From Chitinophagales bacterium (GTDB lineage: Bacteria; Bacteroidota; Bacteroidia; Chitinophagales; JADJOU01), in NCBI GenBank assembly GCA_030832185.1, contig JAURJQ010000016.1:124001-188000 (forward strand): a stretch of DNA of 64,000 nt. The letters are read 5' to 3'. How positions within the stretch are numbered: position 1 is the first letter of the stretch; every line of letters starts with the position of its first letter. Both the position numbers and the translations under genes were made by a program. Below the pieces are notes generated by a model. The model saw only the letters and a program-made list of their open reading frames with translations. It was not told where the DNA came from and did no database searches. Positions 31,676-41,981 of the stretch are shown here, one piece after another.

Positions 31676-33673
31676 ATGCAAACATCGTCATCTGGTGGTC
31701 ATCATCATCCATTATCCGCTGCGGGTATTCTCGTATCTCTAGGTATTATATATGGAGATATAGGCACTTCACCTCTTTATGTTTTAAGTGCTATAATTAC
31801 TAATAAAGTTATCTCCGAAGATATAGTCTATGGCGGTATCTCCGCCGTTTTTTGGACTATTACACTTCTAACCACTGTGAAGTATGTCATTTACACTTTG
31901 CAGGCTGACAATAATGGCGAAGGGGGAATATTTTCATTATTTGCTTTAATTAAGCGAAAAAGAAAAAGGGGTTATCTGATATGGGTAGCCATGATCGGAG
32001 GAGCCATGATGCTTGCGGATAGCGTTATTACACCGCCTATTTCGGTATCTTCTGCTATAGAAGGATTATCATTTTTCAAGGCAGATATAGACACGGTACC
32101 TATAGTCATTGCTGTGATTATTGGAATTTTCCTATTACAACAATTAGGAACTGCCAGAGTAGGTAGAAGCTTCGGACCTATTATGCTATTGTGGTTCTCG
32201 GCATTAGCAGTGATAGGCGTCTATAGTATTATGCAAAATGTGGTTATTTTGAAAGCTTTGAATCCATATTATGCAATCAAAATGGTATTTAATTTTTATC
32301 AAGATCCTAGTACAATGTTGTCAACTAGTGGGTTTTGGCTATTAGGGGGCGTTTTTCTTTGTTCTACAGGGGCAGAGGCCTTATTTGCTGATTTAGGGCA
32401 CGTAGGTAGAGATAATATTCGCATCAGTTGGATTTTTGTAAAAATCTGCCTAATTTTAAATTATCTTGGTCAAGGAGCTTTCTTACTAAATCATGTGGGC
32501 GAAACCCTTAATGGTCAAAATCCGTTTTTTCTAATGATCCCTGGTTTTTTTAAAGTTTTTATGGTTATTTTGGCATGCTTAGCAGCTATCATTGCTTCTC
32601 AAGCTGTCATTAGCGGAAGTTATTCATTAATTAGTGAGGCTATCCGTCTTAATATTTTCCCAAAGATAGAGGTTAAATATCCTTCTATGTCAGAAGGACA
32701 GATATATATTCCATTTATAAATAATTTCCTTTTGGTTGGCTGCATATTAGTGGTACTTTATTTTGAAAAAGCTGCAAATATGGAAGCTGCCTATGGACTT
32801 TCTATCACTGTGACGATGATTATGACGACCATACTACTTCGAGAATATTTTATTGTTAAGCGCAAGTCTTTTGCCTATTTAGTCGGTTTAATTGGAGTAT
32901 TTCTTTTTATTGAATCCTTATTTTTCTTTTCTAATTTATTGAAATTTTTCCATGGAGGATATATAGCCGTGCTTATTTCAGGCATATTTATTGTTTTGAT
33001 GTTTAGTCGATATAGAACTATAAGAATAAAGAAAGCACTACGTGAATTTGTGCCGATCAATATGTACAAGGATCAACTGATAGAGCTTAGTCATGATGTC
33101 TCACAAGAAAAATTTGCTACTAATTTAGTATTCCTGACCACATCCTCTAATGAAGCAGAAGTAGAAAACAAAGTATTCTACTCTATATTGCATAAACAAC
33201 CCAAACGCGCTGATAATTATTGGTTCGTTCATGTGCATGTTACACGTTATCCATTTACTTGTGAATACAAAGTAGATGAAATAGTCAAGAATGATATTTA
33301 TCGTATTACCTTTTATCTCGGCTTCAAAGTGGAAGAAAAAATAAGTCAATTCTTGAAGCAAGTGGTAGAGGATATGGTGAAACGTGGTGAAATTACCAAT
33401 ATTGATAATCGCTACCATCTTGTAGACGATGAGAAGCTTTCAGGAGATTTCAAATTCTTGATGCTAGAAGAAGAATTATCGGCGGAGAATGATTTAGGCT
33501 TCTGGGATAGACTGGCCATTCAGATAAATCTTTGGTTCAAATCATTTACAGCTTCACCAGAAAAATGGTTCAATATCGACAAAAATTTACTTGTCGTAGA
33601 GAAGGTGCCCCTTGTTATCAAGCAAAGCATGGATCAAACATTAGTTCGATTAGAAACTAAACCTAACTATTAA
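31676..33673 (+). CDS. kup: KUP family potassium transporter
   Basis: 665 aa; GIIYGDIGTSPLYVL, DNNGEGGIFSLFALI, SVITPPISVSSAIEGL. Confidence 0.94.
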   Translation: MQTSSSGGHHHPLSAAGILVSLGIIYGDIGTSPLYVLSAIITNKVISEDIVYGGISAVFWTITLLTTVKYVIYTLQADNNGEGGIFSLFALIKRKRKRGYLIWVAMIGGAMMLADSVITPPISVSSAIEGLSFFKADIDTVPIVIAVIIGIFLLQQLGTARVGRSFGPIMLLWFSALAVIGVYSIMQNVVILKALNPYYAIKMVFNFYQDPSTMLSTSGFWLLGGVFLCSTGAEALFADLGHVGRDNIRISWIFVKICLILNYLGQGAFLLNHVGETLNGQNPFFLMIPGFFKVFMVILACLAAIIASQAVISGSYSLISEAIRLNIFPKIEVKYPSMSEGQIYIPFINNFLLVGCILVVLYFEKAANMEAAYGLSITVTMIMTTILLREYFIVKRKSFAYLVGLIGVFLFIESLFFFSNLLKFFHGGYIAVLISGIFIVLMFSRYRTIRIKKALREFVPINMYKDQLIELSHDVSQEKFATNLVFLTTSSNEAEVENKVFYSILHKQPKRADNYWFVHVHVTRYPFTCEYKVDEIVKNDIYRITFYLGFKVEEKISQFLKQVVEDMVKRGEITNIDNRYHLVDDEKLSGDFKFLMLEEELSAENDLGFWDRLAIQINLWFKSFTASPEKWFNIDKNLLVVEKVPLVIKQSMDQTLVRLETKPNY

Positions 33674-33684
33674 ATTCATTTTTT

Positions 33685-35670
33685 ATGAAAAATTTATTGT
33701 GTCTATTATTGGGACTAGTATTTACTCATGCTGTCTATGGTCAATGGGACTATATAGATAAATCGGTTCGTCTTCAAGATGATTTTTACAACTATGTCAA
33801 TGGTGGCTGGATGAAAAAAACAGAAATTCCCGCAGATAGAGGTCGGTGGGGTAGTTTCGATCAGCTCAGAGAGCATACTGATACGCTGACTCTTGGCCTT
33901 CTCAATCAGCTTATACGTCAAGATGTAATTACAAATGCAGATGAGTATAAAATCAAAACGCTCTATAATGCTTTCACAGATTGGGATCAGCGAAACGCTG
34001 CTGGACTTAACCCGCTAAAACCATATTTTGATTCTATAGATAGAATTAAAAACAGACAGGATTTCTATACTTATCTCACACAACTGGCAGCAGAAGGTAG
34101 AGATCCTTTTGTAGGCACTTGGGTATATAGTCATATGAGACGCAGCAATGAACAAGCAGCTTATCTCGGAGATATTAATTTGGCGCTCGGTAGAGATTAT
34201 TATCAGAATGAAGATGAAAAATCAAAGGAATTACTAAAGGGATTAAGTCAGTATATCGATCAATTGTATCGAATGGTTTATCCTAAAAGTAAAAGAGTTT
34301 TTGGAACACAGTATGTTAGTTTTCAAAAAGAAATGGCGAAGACCTTATTGTCACTTGAAGATGTGCGCAATTCAGAGTTGCAGTATAACCCTATAGCTGT
34401 AAAAAATTACAATGATTCCATTTCATCCTTTCCTGTGATGAGCTATTTTCAGCATCTTCATTTGGCAGTAGATACGGTTATTATAGGTGAACTCGCTTAT
34501 CATAAAAACCTAGATAAATTTATAAGAGAAGATAATCTTTCCTTTCTAAAAGATTATTTAAAAATAGAATTACTGAGAAGTTCTATGTCTCATTTGACCA
34601 AGGCTTGTGATATTATGCAGTTTGAATTTTATGGAAAACAAGTCTATGGACAGAATCAGCAACGCGCTATGGAAAAAAGAGCTCTAGAGACTGTGAATAG
34701 TATGATGGGAGAAGCCTTAGGTAAGGTATATGTAATGAATTCTTTCCCTCCTCAGGCGAAGGCTAAAGCGGTCGAGTTAGTTTCATATCTGAAAAAATCT
34801 TATGAAAAACATATACTCGCCCTACAATGGATGTCGGATTCTACTAAGAAGAAAGCCCTATACAAACTGAATAATATCGTCGTAAAGATCGGTTATCCTG
34901 ATAAATGGAAAGATTATTCTAAACTCAATTTTAAATCTAATTTATATTTTGATCTAGTCAAGAGCCATAGTCTGTGGAGTGCAGAAGAGAATAGAGCCAA
35001 ACTCAAACTGCCTGTGGATAGAACGGAATGGGGTATGAACCCTCAGACGGTTAATGCTTATTATAATTCGTCCTATAATGAAATTGTATTTCCTGCGGCT
35101 ATATTACAGCCTCCATTTTATAGTATTGATGTAAACCCTGCCGTCAACTTTGGAGGTATAGGAGCGGTCATCGGCCATGAAATTTCTCATGGATTTGATG
35201 ATGGAGGTAGTCAATACGATGGCGATGGTAATTTGAAAAACTGGTGGACTCCAGAAGATAAAGCCAAATTTCAGGTGGCGACCAAAGCGCTGGAAGCCCA
35301 GTTTAATGGCTATGAGCCTTTACCAAAAATGTTTGTTAATGGCAAATTTACACTCGGTGAAAACATCGCTGACCTAGCAGGTGTTGCTGTAGCCTTTGAT
35401 GCACTTCGCATGTATATGAAAGATCATCTAATCCTAGATGGTGAAACTGTATACTCTGAGAAAGATTTCTTTTTCTCATGGGCTACAGTTTGGCGCACGA
35501 AAATGCGTGAAAAGGCACTAGTTAATATGATTAAAACGGACCCACATTCCCCAGGAAATTACCGAACTATAGGACCTTTAGTTAATCTAGATGCGTTTTA
35601 TGAAATCTTTGATGTCAAAGCAGGAGACAAACTTTATAAAAAACCAGAGGAGCGCATTGTCATTTGGTAG
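33685..35670 (+). CDS. M13 family (neprilysin-like) metallopeptidase
   Basis: DFYNYVNGGWMKKTEIPADRGRWGSFDQLRE; VIGHEISHGFDDGGSQYDGDGNLKNWWT; ENIADLAG. Confidence 0.94.
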   Translation: MKNLLCLLLGLVFTHAVYGQWDYIDKSVRLQDDFYNYVNGGWMKKTEIPADRGRWGSFDQLREHTDTLTLGLLNQLIRQDVITNADEYKIKTLYNAFTDWDQRNAAGLNPLKPYFDSIDRIKNRQDFYTYLTQLAAEGRDPFVGTWVYSHMRRSNEQAAYLGDINLALGRDYYQNEDEKSKELLKGLSQYIDQLYRMVYPKSKRVFGTQYVSFQKEMAKTLLSLEDVRNSELQYNPIAVKNYNDSISSFPVMSYFQHLHLAVDTVIIGELAYHKNLDKFIREDNLSFLKDYLKIELLRSSMSHLTKACDIMQFEFYGKQVYGQNQQRAMEKRALETVNSMMGEALGKVYVMNSFPPQAKAKAVELVSYLKKSYEKHILALQWMSDSTKKKALYKLNNIVVKIGYPDKWKDYSKLNFKSNLYFDLVKSHSLWSAEENRAKLKLPVDRTEWGMNPQTVNAYYNSSYNEIVFPAAILQPPFYSIDVNPAVNFGGIGAVIGHEISHGFDDGGSQYDGDGNLKNWWTPEDKAKFQVATKALEAQFNGYEPLPKMFVNGKFTLGENIADLAGVAVAFDALRMYMKDHLILDGETVYSEKDFFFSWATVWRTKMREKALVNMIKTDPHSPGNYRTIGPLVNLDAFYEIFDVKAGDKLYKKPEERIVIW

Positions 35671-35785
35671 CCATATAGTTTGAGTTTAAACTTAATTCTA
35701 TTTTGATTTTTGTGGAATGAAGTGAGGAGTTTACATCTATTTCTAACGAAGTCTATCGAGGTGGACTCACCAGAGGTAAAGCTTT

Positions 35786-36286
35786 TCAAGGAGTTTGTGC
35801 TCCATATGTTTTTTGACTAAGCTTTATTTCAGTTTTTAAAAATCTATAAATACTAACTATAAAAAGATTATCAAAATCATTATCTTGAATTTCTACTCGC
35901 TCACCTGTAAGGAGTTGAATCATTCTAGGCACAGTGTTAGAGTGTCCTATCACCAAAATATTTTTTCCTTTTTGATTCACTAGTTTTTGACTGAATTCAC
36001 TGAGCGAATCTAGATTATAAATAATTATTGGCTTGTGGATAGCATGGGCTAATGGCTGCGCAGTTTGTTGTGTGCGGATATATTTAGTAGCATAAATAGA
36101 ATCAATGGATGCTTTAATTAATAGCTCGGATAATGCCTTAGCTCTTTCTTGACCCAAAGGTGATAGCGAAGTAGTATCCGTGTTATTCCTTTTCTCTGCA
36201 TGGCGCACAAAATATAAATGTGTTGTACATGATTTAAAGCAAAGGCTTATTAATAAAATGGAAAGATAAAAAATAAAATGATTCAC
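35786..36286 (-). CDS. Histidine phosphatase family protein, probably exported lipoprotein
   Basis: LYFVRHAEK motif, VIGHSNTVPRMI; N-terminal hydrophobic segment with possible lipobox (CFKSC). 4-nt overlap with the upstream gene. Confidence 0.8.
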   Translation of the reverse strand: MNHFIFYLSILLISLCFKSCTTHLYFVRHAEKRNNTDTTSLSPLGQERAKALSELLIKASIDSIYATKYIRTQQTAQPLAHAIHKPIIIYNLDSLSEFSQKLVNQKGKNILVIGHSNTVPRMIQLLTGERVEIQDNDFDNLFIVSIYRFLKTEIKLSQKTYGAQTP

Positions 36287-37263
36287 TTTTTTATTTGGGT
36301 CTTATTAAAACTAGCCTTCCTCAATCGATCATTAATCGCTAGCCCTAAATGCTCTTCAGGTGCCCATTCGCAGATAATGTATTGCGCCTGGCACTTATCT
36401 GCTTCACGCATGATTTTAAATAGATTCTGTGCGGCTTCTGCGCTTGAATCGTGATTAGATAGCACGAACTGTTTTTTGACCTCATAATCCTTTAATTTGT
36501 GATAATTGATAATGACGATTTCCTTTGGATACTTGTCTTTAATAAGTTCATCTATGTTGCCTACTAAAAGCGGTGTTTGAGTAGCGTAGTGACTCTTTAA
36601 TTGCCCTGGTGTGGTGGGTTGGTCATGATGAATATCCACTCGAATCTTTTCATGGAGGAAGGCTTCCATTTCTTCAATACTCAAGCCACCTAATCGATGG
36701 ATAGTGATTTCATCTAATCTATCATCATAGCCTACTATTGTGCTTTCTATGCCTATACTCGTCTCTCCACCATTTAGTATATAGGGAATTTTCCCATTTA
36801 ATTGCTCAAAGACATGTTCAGCTGAGGTAGGGCTCACAGTTCCTGAGATATTGGCACTAGGCGCTGCTAATGGAAAATCTAGCCTATTTAGTAAATCTAA
36901 CGTGAGTGTATGATTCGGTATGCGAATAGCTACCATCGAACTACCAGCAGTCACCAAATCCGAAACTAATTCAGACTTAGGAAGAAGCACGGTTAATGGT
37001 CCAGGAGAGAATTTCTGAATTAAAATTTCCAGCTTTGAGGGTAGATGAGATACATATTTCTTCATCTCTGTCACATTGGCTACGTGAAGAATCAATGGGT
37101 TGAATTGGGGACGATTTTTGACTTGATATATTTTAGACACCGCTTCTATTGACAAGGCATTCGCTGCAAGACCATAGACCGTTTCTGTAGGGATAGCTAC
37201 GAGCTCTTGATTATTTATAAATTTAAAAGCTAAGTCTAAATCTAGACCAATTTGAGTTTGCAT
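36283..37263 (-). CDS. L-threonylcarbamoyladenylate synthase (Sua5/TsaC type)
   Basis: AIPTETVYGLAANALS, KNRPQFNPLILHV, PGPLTVLLPKS, PSANISGTVSPTSAEHV, Sua5-like C-terminus (PTTPGQLKSHYATQTPLL). Confidence 0.92.
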   Translation of the reverse strand: MQTQIGLDLDLAFKFINNQELVAIPTETVYGLAANALSIEAVSKIYQVKNRPQFNPLILHVANVTEMKKYVSHLPSKLEILIQKFSPGPLTVLLPKSELVSDLVTAGSSMVAIRIPNHTLTLDLLNRLDFPLAAPSANISGTVSPTSAEHVFEQLNGKIPYILNGGETSIGIESTIVGYDDRLDEITIHRLGGLSIEEMEAFLHEKIRVDIHHDQPTTPGQLKSHYATQTPLLVGNIDELIKDKYPKEIVIINYHKLKDYEVKKQFVLSNHDSSAEAAQNLFKIMREADKCQAQYIICEWAPEEHLGLAINDRLRKASFNKTQIKK

Positions 37264-37288
37264 CTATTGAATCCCATTTAAGGACTAA

Positions 37289-38341
37289 TTACTTACCTTT
37301 GAAATAGAGAATAATAGCGGCTGTAATTAGCATATTGATTAAGGAGATTGGAATCAGTTTTTTCCAGCCTAGTTCCATCAATTGATCATATCTAAATCTC
37401 GGCAGAGTCCAACGTATCCACATGAATACGAAGATAAAAAATACTGTTTTGAGCATCATAGCTCCGAAAGACAATAGAGCCAAAGGAATACCTTCGAAAT
37501 GCTGCATGCCCGGGAAAGCATAGCCCCCAAAGAATAAGATAGAGATAATAGCAGAACTAACGAACATATTGATATACTCAGCAAAAAGGAAAAAGCCGAG
37601 TTTCATACTCGAGTATTCTGTATGATAGCCTCCGATCAGCTCCGTCTCGCATTCTGCCATGTCAAATGGCGCTCGATTGCATTCTGCTAGTGCACAGGTA
37701 AGGAATAAAATAAAAGCCAACGGTTGATAAAATACATTCCAGTTGAGGCCTTGTAAAGCACTGATACCATAGAGTCCGCCAGATTGCTGCGAGACTATAT
37801 CTTTCAGATTCATAGAGCCTGTCATCATGACGATAGTAATGATAAGTAGACCCATAGCTAATTCATAAGATATCATTTGCGAACTAGCACGAATAGAGGA
37901 GAAGAGGGAGTATTTATTATTACTAGCCCAGCCACCTATGAGGATACCATAAATACCTACGGACAAGAATCCTAAGATATAAAGCATACCAATATTAATA
38001 TCTGAAATCTGAAGAGAGATTAGCCTACCATTATGAATGAAATCAGCCCCCCAAGGTATGACTGCACTGGTCATAGTCGCTGTAAACATAGCTATACCCG
38101 GACTCACTACAAATAATATCTTATCTGCATTGGACGGGGTAAATTCCTCTTTAAAAAACATTTTAGCGCCATCCGCTAGCGGCTGAAATAGTCCGAAAGG
38201 TCCGGCTCTATTAGGGCCTATTCTATCCTGTAAAAAAGCGGCTACTTTTCTTTCCATATAGGTAGAATACATAGCTACGACGAGTGATAGGGTAAATACA
38301 GCTGCAGCGAGAGCGGATTTTTCAATGATGAAATCGAGCAT
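37289..38341 (-). CDS. nuoH: NADH-quinone oxidoreductase subunit H
   Basis: 350 aa membrane protein; ERKVAAFLQDRIGPNRAGPFGLFQPLADGAKMFFKEE; NRAPFDMAECETELIGGYHTEYSSMKLGFFLFAEY. Confidence 0.95.
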   Translation of the reverse strand: MLDFIIEKSALAAAVFTLSLVVAMYSTYMERKVAAFLQDRIGPNRAGPFGLFQPLADGAKMFFKEEFTPSNADKILFVVSPGIAMFTATMTSAVIPWGADFIHNGRLISLQISDINIGMLYILGFLSVGIYGILIGGWASNNKYSLFSSIRASSQMISYELAMGLLIITIVMMTGSMNLKDIVSQQSGGLYGISALQGLNWNVFYQPLAFILFLTCALAECNRAPFDMAECETELIGGYHTEYSSMKLGFFLFAEYINMFVSSAIISILFFGGYAFPGMQHFEGIPLALLSFGAMMLKTVFFIFVFMWIRWTLPRFRYDQLMELGWKKLIPISLINMLITAAIILYFKGK

Positions 38342-38542
38342 GAAGACGAAACTTTATATTATTGGGCAAATTTATTAATTATCGCTCATTCAAAGGCTAT
38401 TATTTGAAAAATTGAAAATTTATTTCTTTAAACTATTATGAAGCCTTTGATAGCAAAGGAGAGAGGCTGTTTGTGGAAAAACTAGTTTTAGAATAAGGGA
38501 GAAATACGTAATTTTACTATCAAATTTTAATAAAAAATTTTT

Positions 38543-39700
38543 ATGAATCCCTTCGAACTCTATAACCCTACCAAGCTCATTTTCGGCATAGAATCTTATT
38601 TGCGAATATCTCATGAAATACCCAAAGGAGCTAAAATCCTTATGACCTATGGCGGTGGCAGTATAAAATCCAATGGCGTTTATGACCAAGTACTCGCTCA
38701 GTTAAAGGACTTTCAAGTACTTGAATTTGGTGGTATTGAAGCAAATCCTACCTTTGAAACACTTTCGAAAGCATTAGATATTATTCGTAGTGAAGGTATT
38801 ACCTTTTTATTGGCTGTAGGCGGTGGTTCGGTGATCGATGGGACTAAATTCCTATCTGCAGCAGCCTACTTTGAAGGAGATAGCTGGGATATATTAAAGA
38901 AAGGAATACGGGTATCGAAAGCCATGCCATTTGGAACTGTTTTGACACTTCCTGCTACGGGTTCTGAAATGAATAGTGGAGCGGTGATCACACGAAAAGA
39001 AACAGGGGAGAAGCTCGGCATGGGCAGTCCCGCTTTATTCCCACAGTTTTCTTGTTTGAATCCTGAGGTGATCAAATCACTTCCTCAGCTTCAATTAAAA
39101 AATGGTATAGTAGATGCCTTTACACACGTACTAGAACAGTATATGACCTATCCTATTGGGGCAGAACTCCAAGATAGAATATCGGAAAGTATTCTTAAAA
39201 CCTTGATCTATATTGCACCTAAGGTGATTTTCGAACCCTATAATCTGCCCATAGCCTCTAATTTTATGTGGTGCTGCACCATGGCACTCAATGGGTTGAT
39301 TCAAAAAGGAGTGCCTACGGACTGGGCTACCCACATGATAGGACATGAGTTGACTGCCAAATATGATATAGACCATGCCATGACCCTAGCGATAATTTTC
39401 CCGAATCTATGGCGATATAAATTTGAAAATAAAAAAGAGAAACTAGCCCAATACGCTGAGAGAATCTGGGATATCCGTACAGGCAGTATAGAGGAGAAAG
39501 CGGAATTTGCTATTCAAAAGACCGTAGACTTTCTGCATAGCATAGAAGTGAAAACGAAGCTGAGTGATTACACAGAAAATTATAATGGTTTCTCAGACGA
39601 AGTCAAAAAAACCTTTGAAGCTAGAAACTGGATAGCACTTGGAGAGCGAAAAGATATTACTCCTGATGATGTAAAGAAAATTGTAGAGCGCAGCTACTAA
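38543..39700 (+). CDS. Iron-containing alcohol dehydrogenase (YqhD-like)
   Basis: MNPFELYNPTKLIFG; GGGSVIDGTKFLSAAAYF; metal-binding region DWATHMIGHELTAKYDIDHAMTLAI. Confidence 0.9.
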   Translation: MNPFELYNPTKLIFGIESYLRISHEIPKGAKILMTYGGGSIKSNGVYDQVLAQLKDFQVLEFGGIEANPTFETLSKALDIIRSEGITFLLAVGGGSVIDGTKFLSAAAYFEGDSWDILKKGIRVSKAMPFGTVLTLPATGSEMNSGAVITRKETGEKLGMGSPALFPQFSCLNPEVIKSLPQLQLKNGIVDAFTHVLEQYMTYPIGAELQDRISESILKTLIYIAPKVIFEPYNLPIASNFMWCCTMALNGLIQKGVPTDWATHMIGHELTAKYDIDHAMTLAIIFPNLWRYKFENKKEKLAQYAERIWDIRTGSIEEKAEFAIQKTVDFLHSIEVKTKLSDYTENYNGFSDEVKKTFEARNWIALGERKDITPDDVKKIVERSY

Positions 39701-39771
39701 AGAAAAGAACTATAATATAGAATTAAATTCCCATCCCAAGAAACTATGTAGTATCAAGGCTCAGAATCATT

Positions 39772-40515
39772 TTATTTATGCCTTACGTAAATATGCTTTA
39801 TATTTTGGAGACCGGTCTCTCGCACATCGATTTCAAACACAGGTATAGATTTGATAAGTGGTAATAATTTCGGAAAACCAAAATTACGCGGATCAAAGTC
39901 TGGACGGCGTCTTAGAATATAGTTTCCCAGTTCTCCTAGGAAGGTCCAACCACTCTCATCCGCTAGGTCATTGACGCTTTGTTTGATGAGTTTGATAGTT
40001 TCAGGATTGACTTTATTCAATGGTTCTTTTTTTACTTTTTGCTTCTTATCGGCTAATGAGATGGTTACTATCTCTGTTTTATCAGCCTTGAGTATTTCTA
40101 TATAGATAAACTTATTACAAGCAGCAATAAAGGGTTGTGGGGTTTTCTTTTCACCAAATCCTATAACTTTCATGCCTGCTTCACGCAGTCTAGTAGCTAG
40201 TCGGGTGAAGTCGCTATCGCTAGAGACGATACAAAATCCATCAACCTTTCCTGAATACAAAATGTCCATAGCATCAATGATGAGAGCGCTGTCACTGGAG
40301 TTTTTGCCAGTCGTATAGCTATATTGCTGTATAGGAGTTATGGCATTTTCGAGTAAGATATTTTTCCATCCAGATACCGTCGGCTTGGTCCAGTCAGCAT
40401 AGATACGTTTAATTGTAGGGGTACCATTTTTTGCTATTTCTTCTAGCATCTCTTTCACATTGGCATAAGGTACATTATCGGCATCGATTAGTACGGCCAG
40501 TTTTTCGTCGGTCAT
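39772..40515 (-). CDS. NYN domain (LabA-like) protein with OST-HTH-like C-terminus
   Basis: LAVLIDADNVPYANVKEMLEEI; DSALIIDAMDILYSGKVDGFCIVSSDSDFTRLATRLREAGMKVIGFG. Confidence 0.85.
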   Translation of the reverse strand: MTDEKLAVLIDADNVPYANVKEMLEEIAKNGTPTIKRIYADWTKPTVSGWKNILLENAITPIQQYSYTTGKNSSDSALIIDAMDILYSGKVDGFCIVSSDSDFTRLATRLREAGMKVIGFGEKKTPQPFIAACNKFIYIEILKADKTEIVTISLADKKQKVKKEPLNKVNPETIKLIKQSVNDLADESGWTFLGELGNYILRRRPDFDPRNFGFPKLLPLIKSIPVFEIDVRETGLQNIKHIYVRHK

Positions 40516-40904
40516 TATTTCTTCGTTTATTTGAGTTTAAAGATAAGGTATTGAGCAGGATAGTCGCCAAATTTCTTGCCAAACCTATGGTGTGACTTCG
40601 ATTAATTAATCAATTTTGTCCTTTTCAGGGAGTTGTCACATGCATAACGTAAGAATATTTTCTCATTCAAGATATTGTATTCATTATAAGGACTCTGCTA
40701 TAATTATCTATCCAGTCTAATTCTAATTTTCTCTTGCAGAAGAGTTTCAAGAGAGAAAAAAATTAAATGAGCTTGTTTATCAAAGAGCTCATATGCGTGG
40801 TAAAGAAAAAATAAATATTATACTGCTAAAAAATACTAGCTTTGTGTATCTAAGTCAAATTTATCCTAAGATCCATGTTTTAGATGACTTCTGCATTATA
40901 AAAA

Positions 40905-41966
40905 ATGAAATTATCTCAGCTAATTCTGCTAATATTTTTTACTAGTCATATACTTTCTCAAACTAATTTAGAGGTTACTCCTCTTTTTGGATCGATAATT
41001 AATCATTCTCCAAGAGTTATGAAAACGCCTATACTGGATCCTTCTTATGGCCTTAAAGTTTCATACTCGAAAAGAAGCTACAGTGGAAATACTTTTTTTA
41101 AAAAATTTCGTTATCCTGAAATTGGTGCTTCAATTAATGCTGCGAGATATGGGAATAATGATATTTTCGGGAATTCATATGGAGCTCAAGCCTTTCTTAA
41201 TTTTTACCTAAAAGAAAGAAAAAGTTACAGTATTCAACTAACCACAGGTGCGGGTTTAGGATATCAAACTCAGACGTATGAAACTACCAATAAATTAAAT
41301 GCTTTTATCGGGTCTCATTTAAATGCAACAATTAATGTTGAATCTTATTTAGAATTTAAGTTTACAAAATCACTAAATCTAAAACCTAGTTTCGGAATTC
41401 TTCATTATTCGAATGGAAGAATCTCGCACCCTAATTTGGGCTCTAATTATGTTTATCTAGGATTAGGATTCAGTTATAGAAAAGGGGTGTTTGATACATC
41501 AAAATTCAGGTTAAAAGAAAAAAAGATAACTAAATTCAAGAATCAATTGAGTTTCAGTCCAGGACTCTCTGATAAAGGTACTTACGAGAATAACAATACT
41601 TTACCTACCGCTATGATCATGTATCATAAAAATTTATATACGAGTGAGTTTAATGCATTTCAGTATGGATTAAGTGCTGAGTATAAAAATCTAGATTACA
41701 AAGAAAACCTATTAAAAGAAAGAGAAAATATAGATGTAGCTATGACCTTCGGGGATGAAATCTTTTTCGGGAAAACGAGCTTTCAAGCTACACTAGGTAT
41801 ATATTTATATTCCATCAGTCAATCCAAAAACGTAGTCTATCAGCGAGTAGGTATCAATTATAGGTTAGTAGATTTTGAAAAGATTGGAATTTCAATAGGT
41901 GCGCAACTAAAAGCTCATGGAGGCGTGGCTGAATTAGCCGAGGGTAAACTATCTGTACTTTTTTAG
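40905..41966 (+). CDS. Acyloxyacyl hydrolase / PagL-like outer-membrane lipid A deacylase candidate
   Basis: Signal peptide; PagL-like signature LHYSNGRISHPNLGSNYVYLGLGFSYRK; extra C-terminal barrel-like region. Confidence 0.65.
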   Translation: MKLSQLILLIFFTSHILSQTNLEVTPLFGSIINHSPRVMKTPILDPSYGLKVSYSKRSYSGNTFFKKFRYPEIGASINAARYGNNDIFGNSYGAQAFLNFYLKERKSYSIQLTTGAGLGYQTQTYETTNKLNAFIGSHLNATINVESYLEFKFTKSLNLKPSFGILHYSNGRISHPNLGSNYVYLGLGFSYRKGVFDTSKFRLKEKKITKFKNQLSFSPGLSDKGTYENNNTLPTAMIMYHKNLYTSEFNAFQYGLSAEYKNLDYKENLLKERENIDVAMTFGDEIFFGKTSFQATLGIYLYSISQSKNVVYQRVGINYRLVDFEKIGISIGAQLKAHGGVAELAEGKLSVLF

Positions 41967-41981
41967 AACTAACATGCTAGT

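Noticed and set aside
39772-40515. NYN-domain gene as part of a defence or toxin system
   Set aside because: No partner, effector or mobile-element context; LabA-like NYN proteins are common single genes.
41967-41981. Small AACTA...TAGTT palindrome between convergent genes
   Set aside because: Only 5 bp of stem; too weak to call a terminator.
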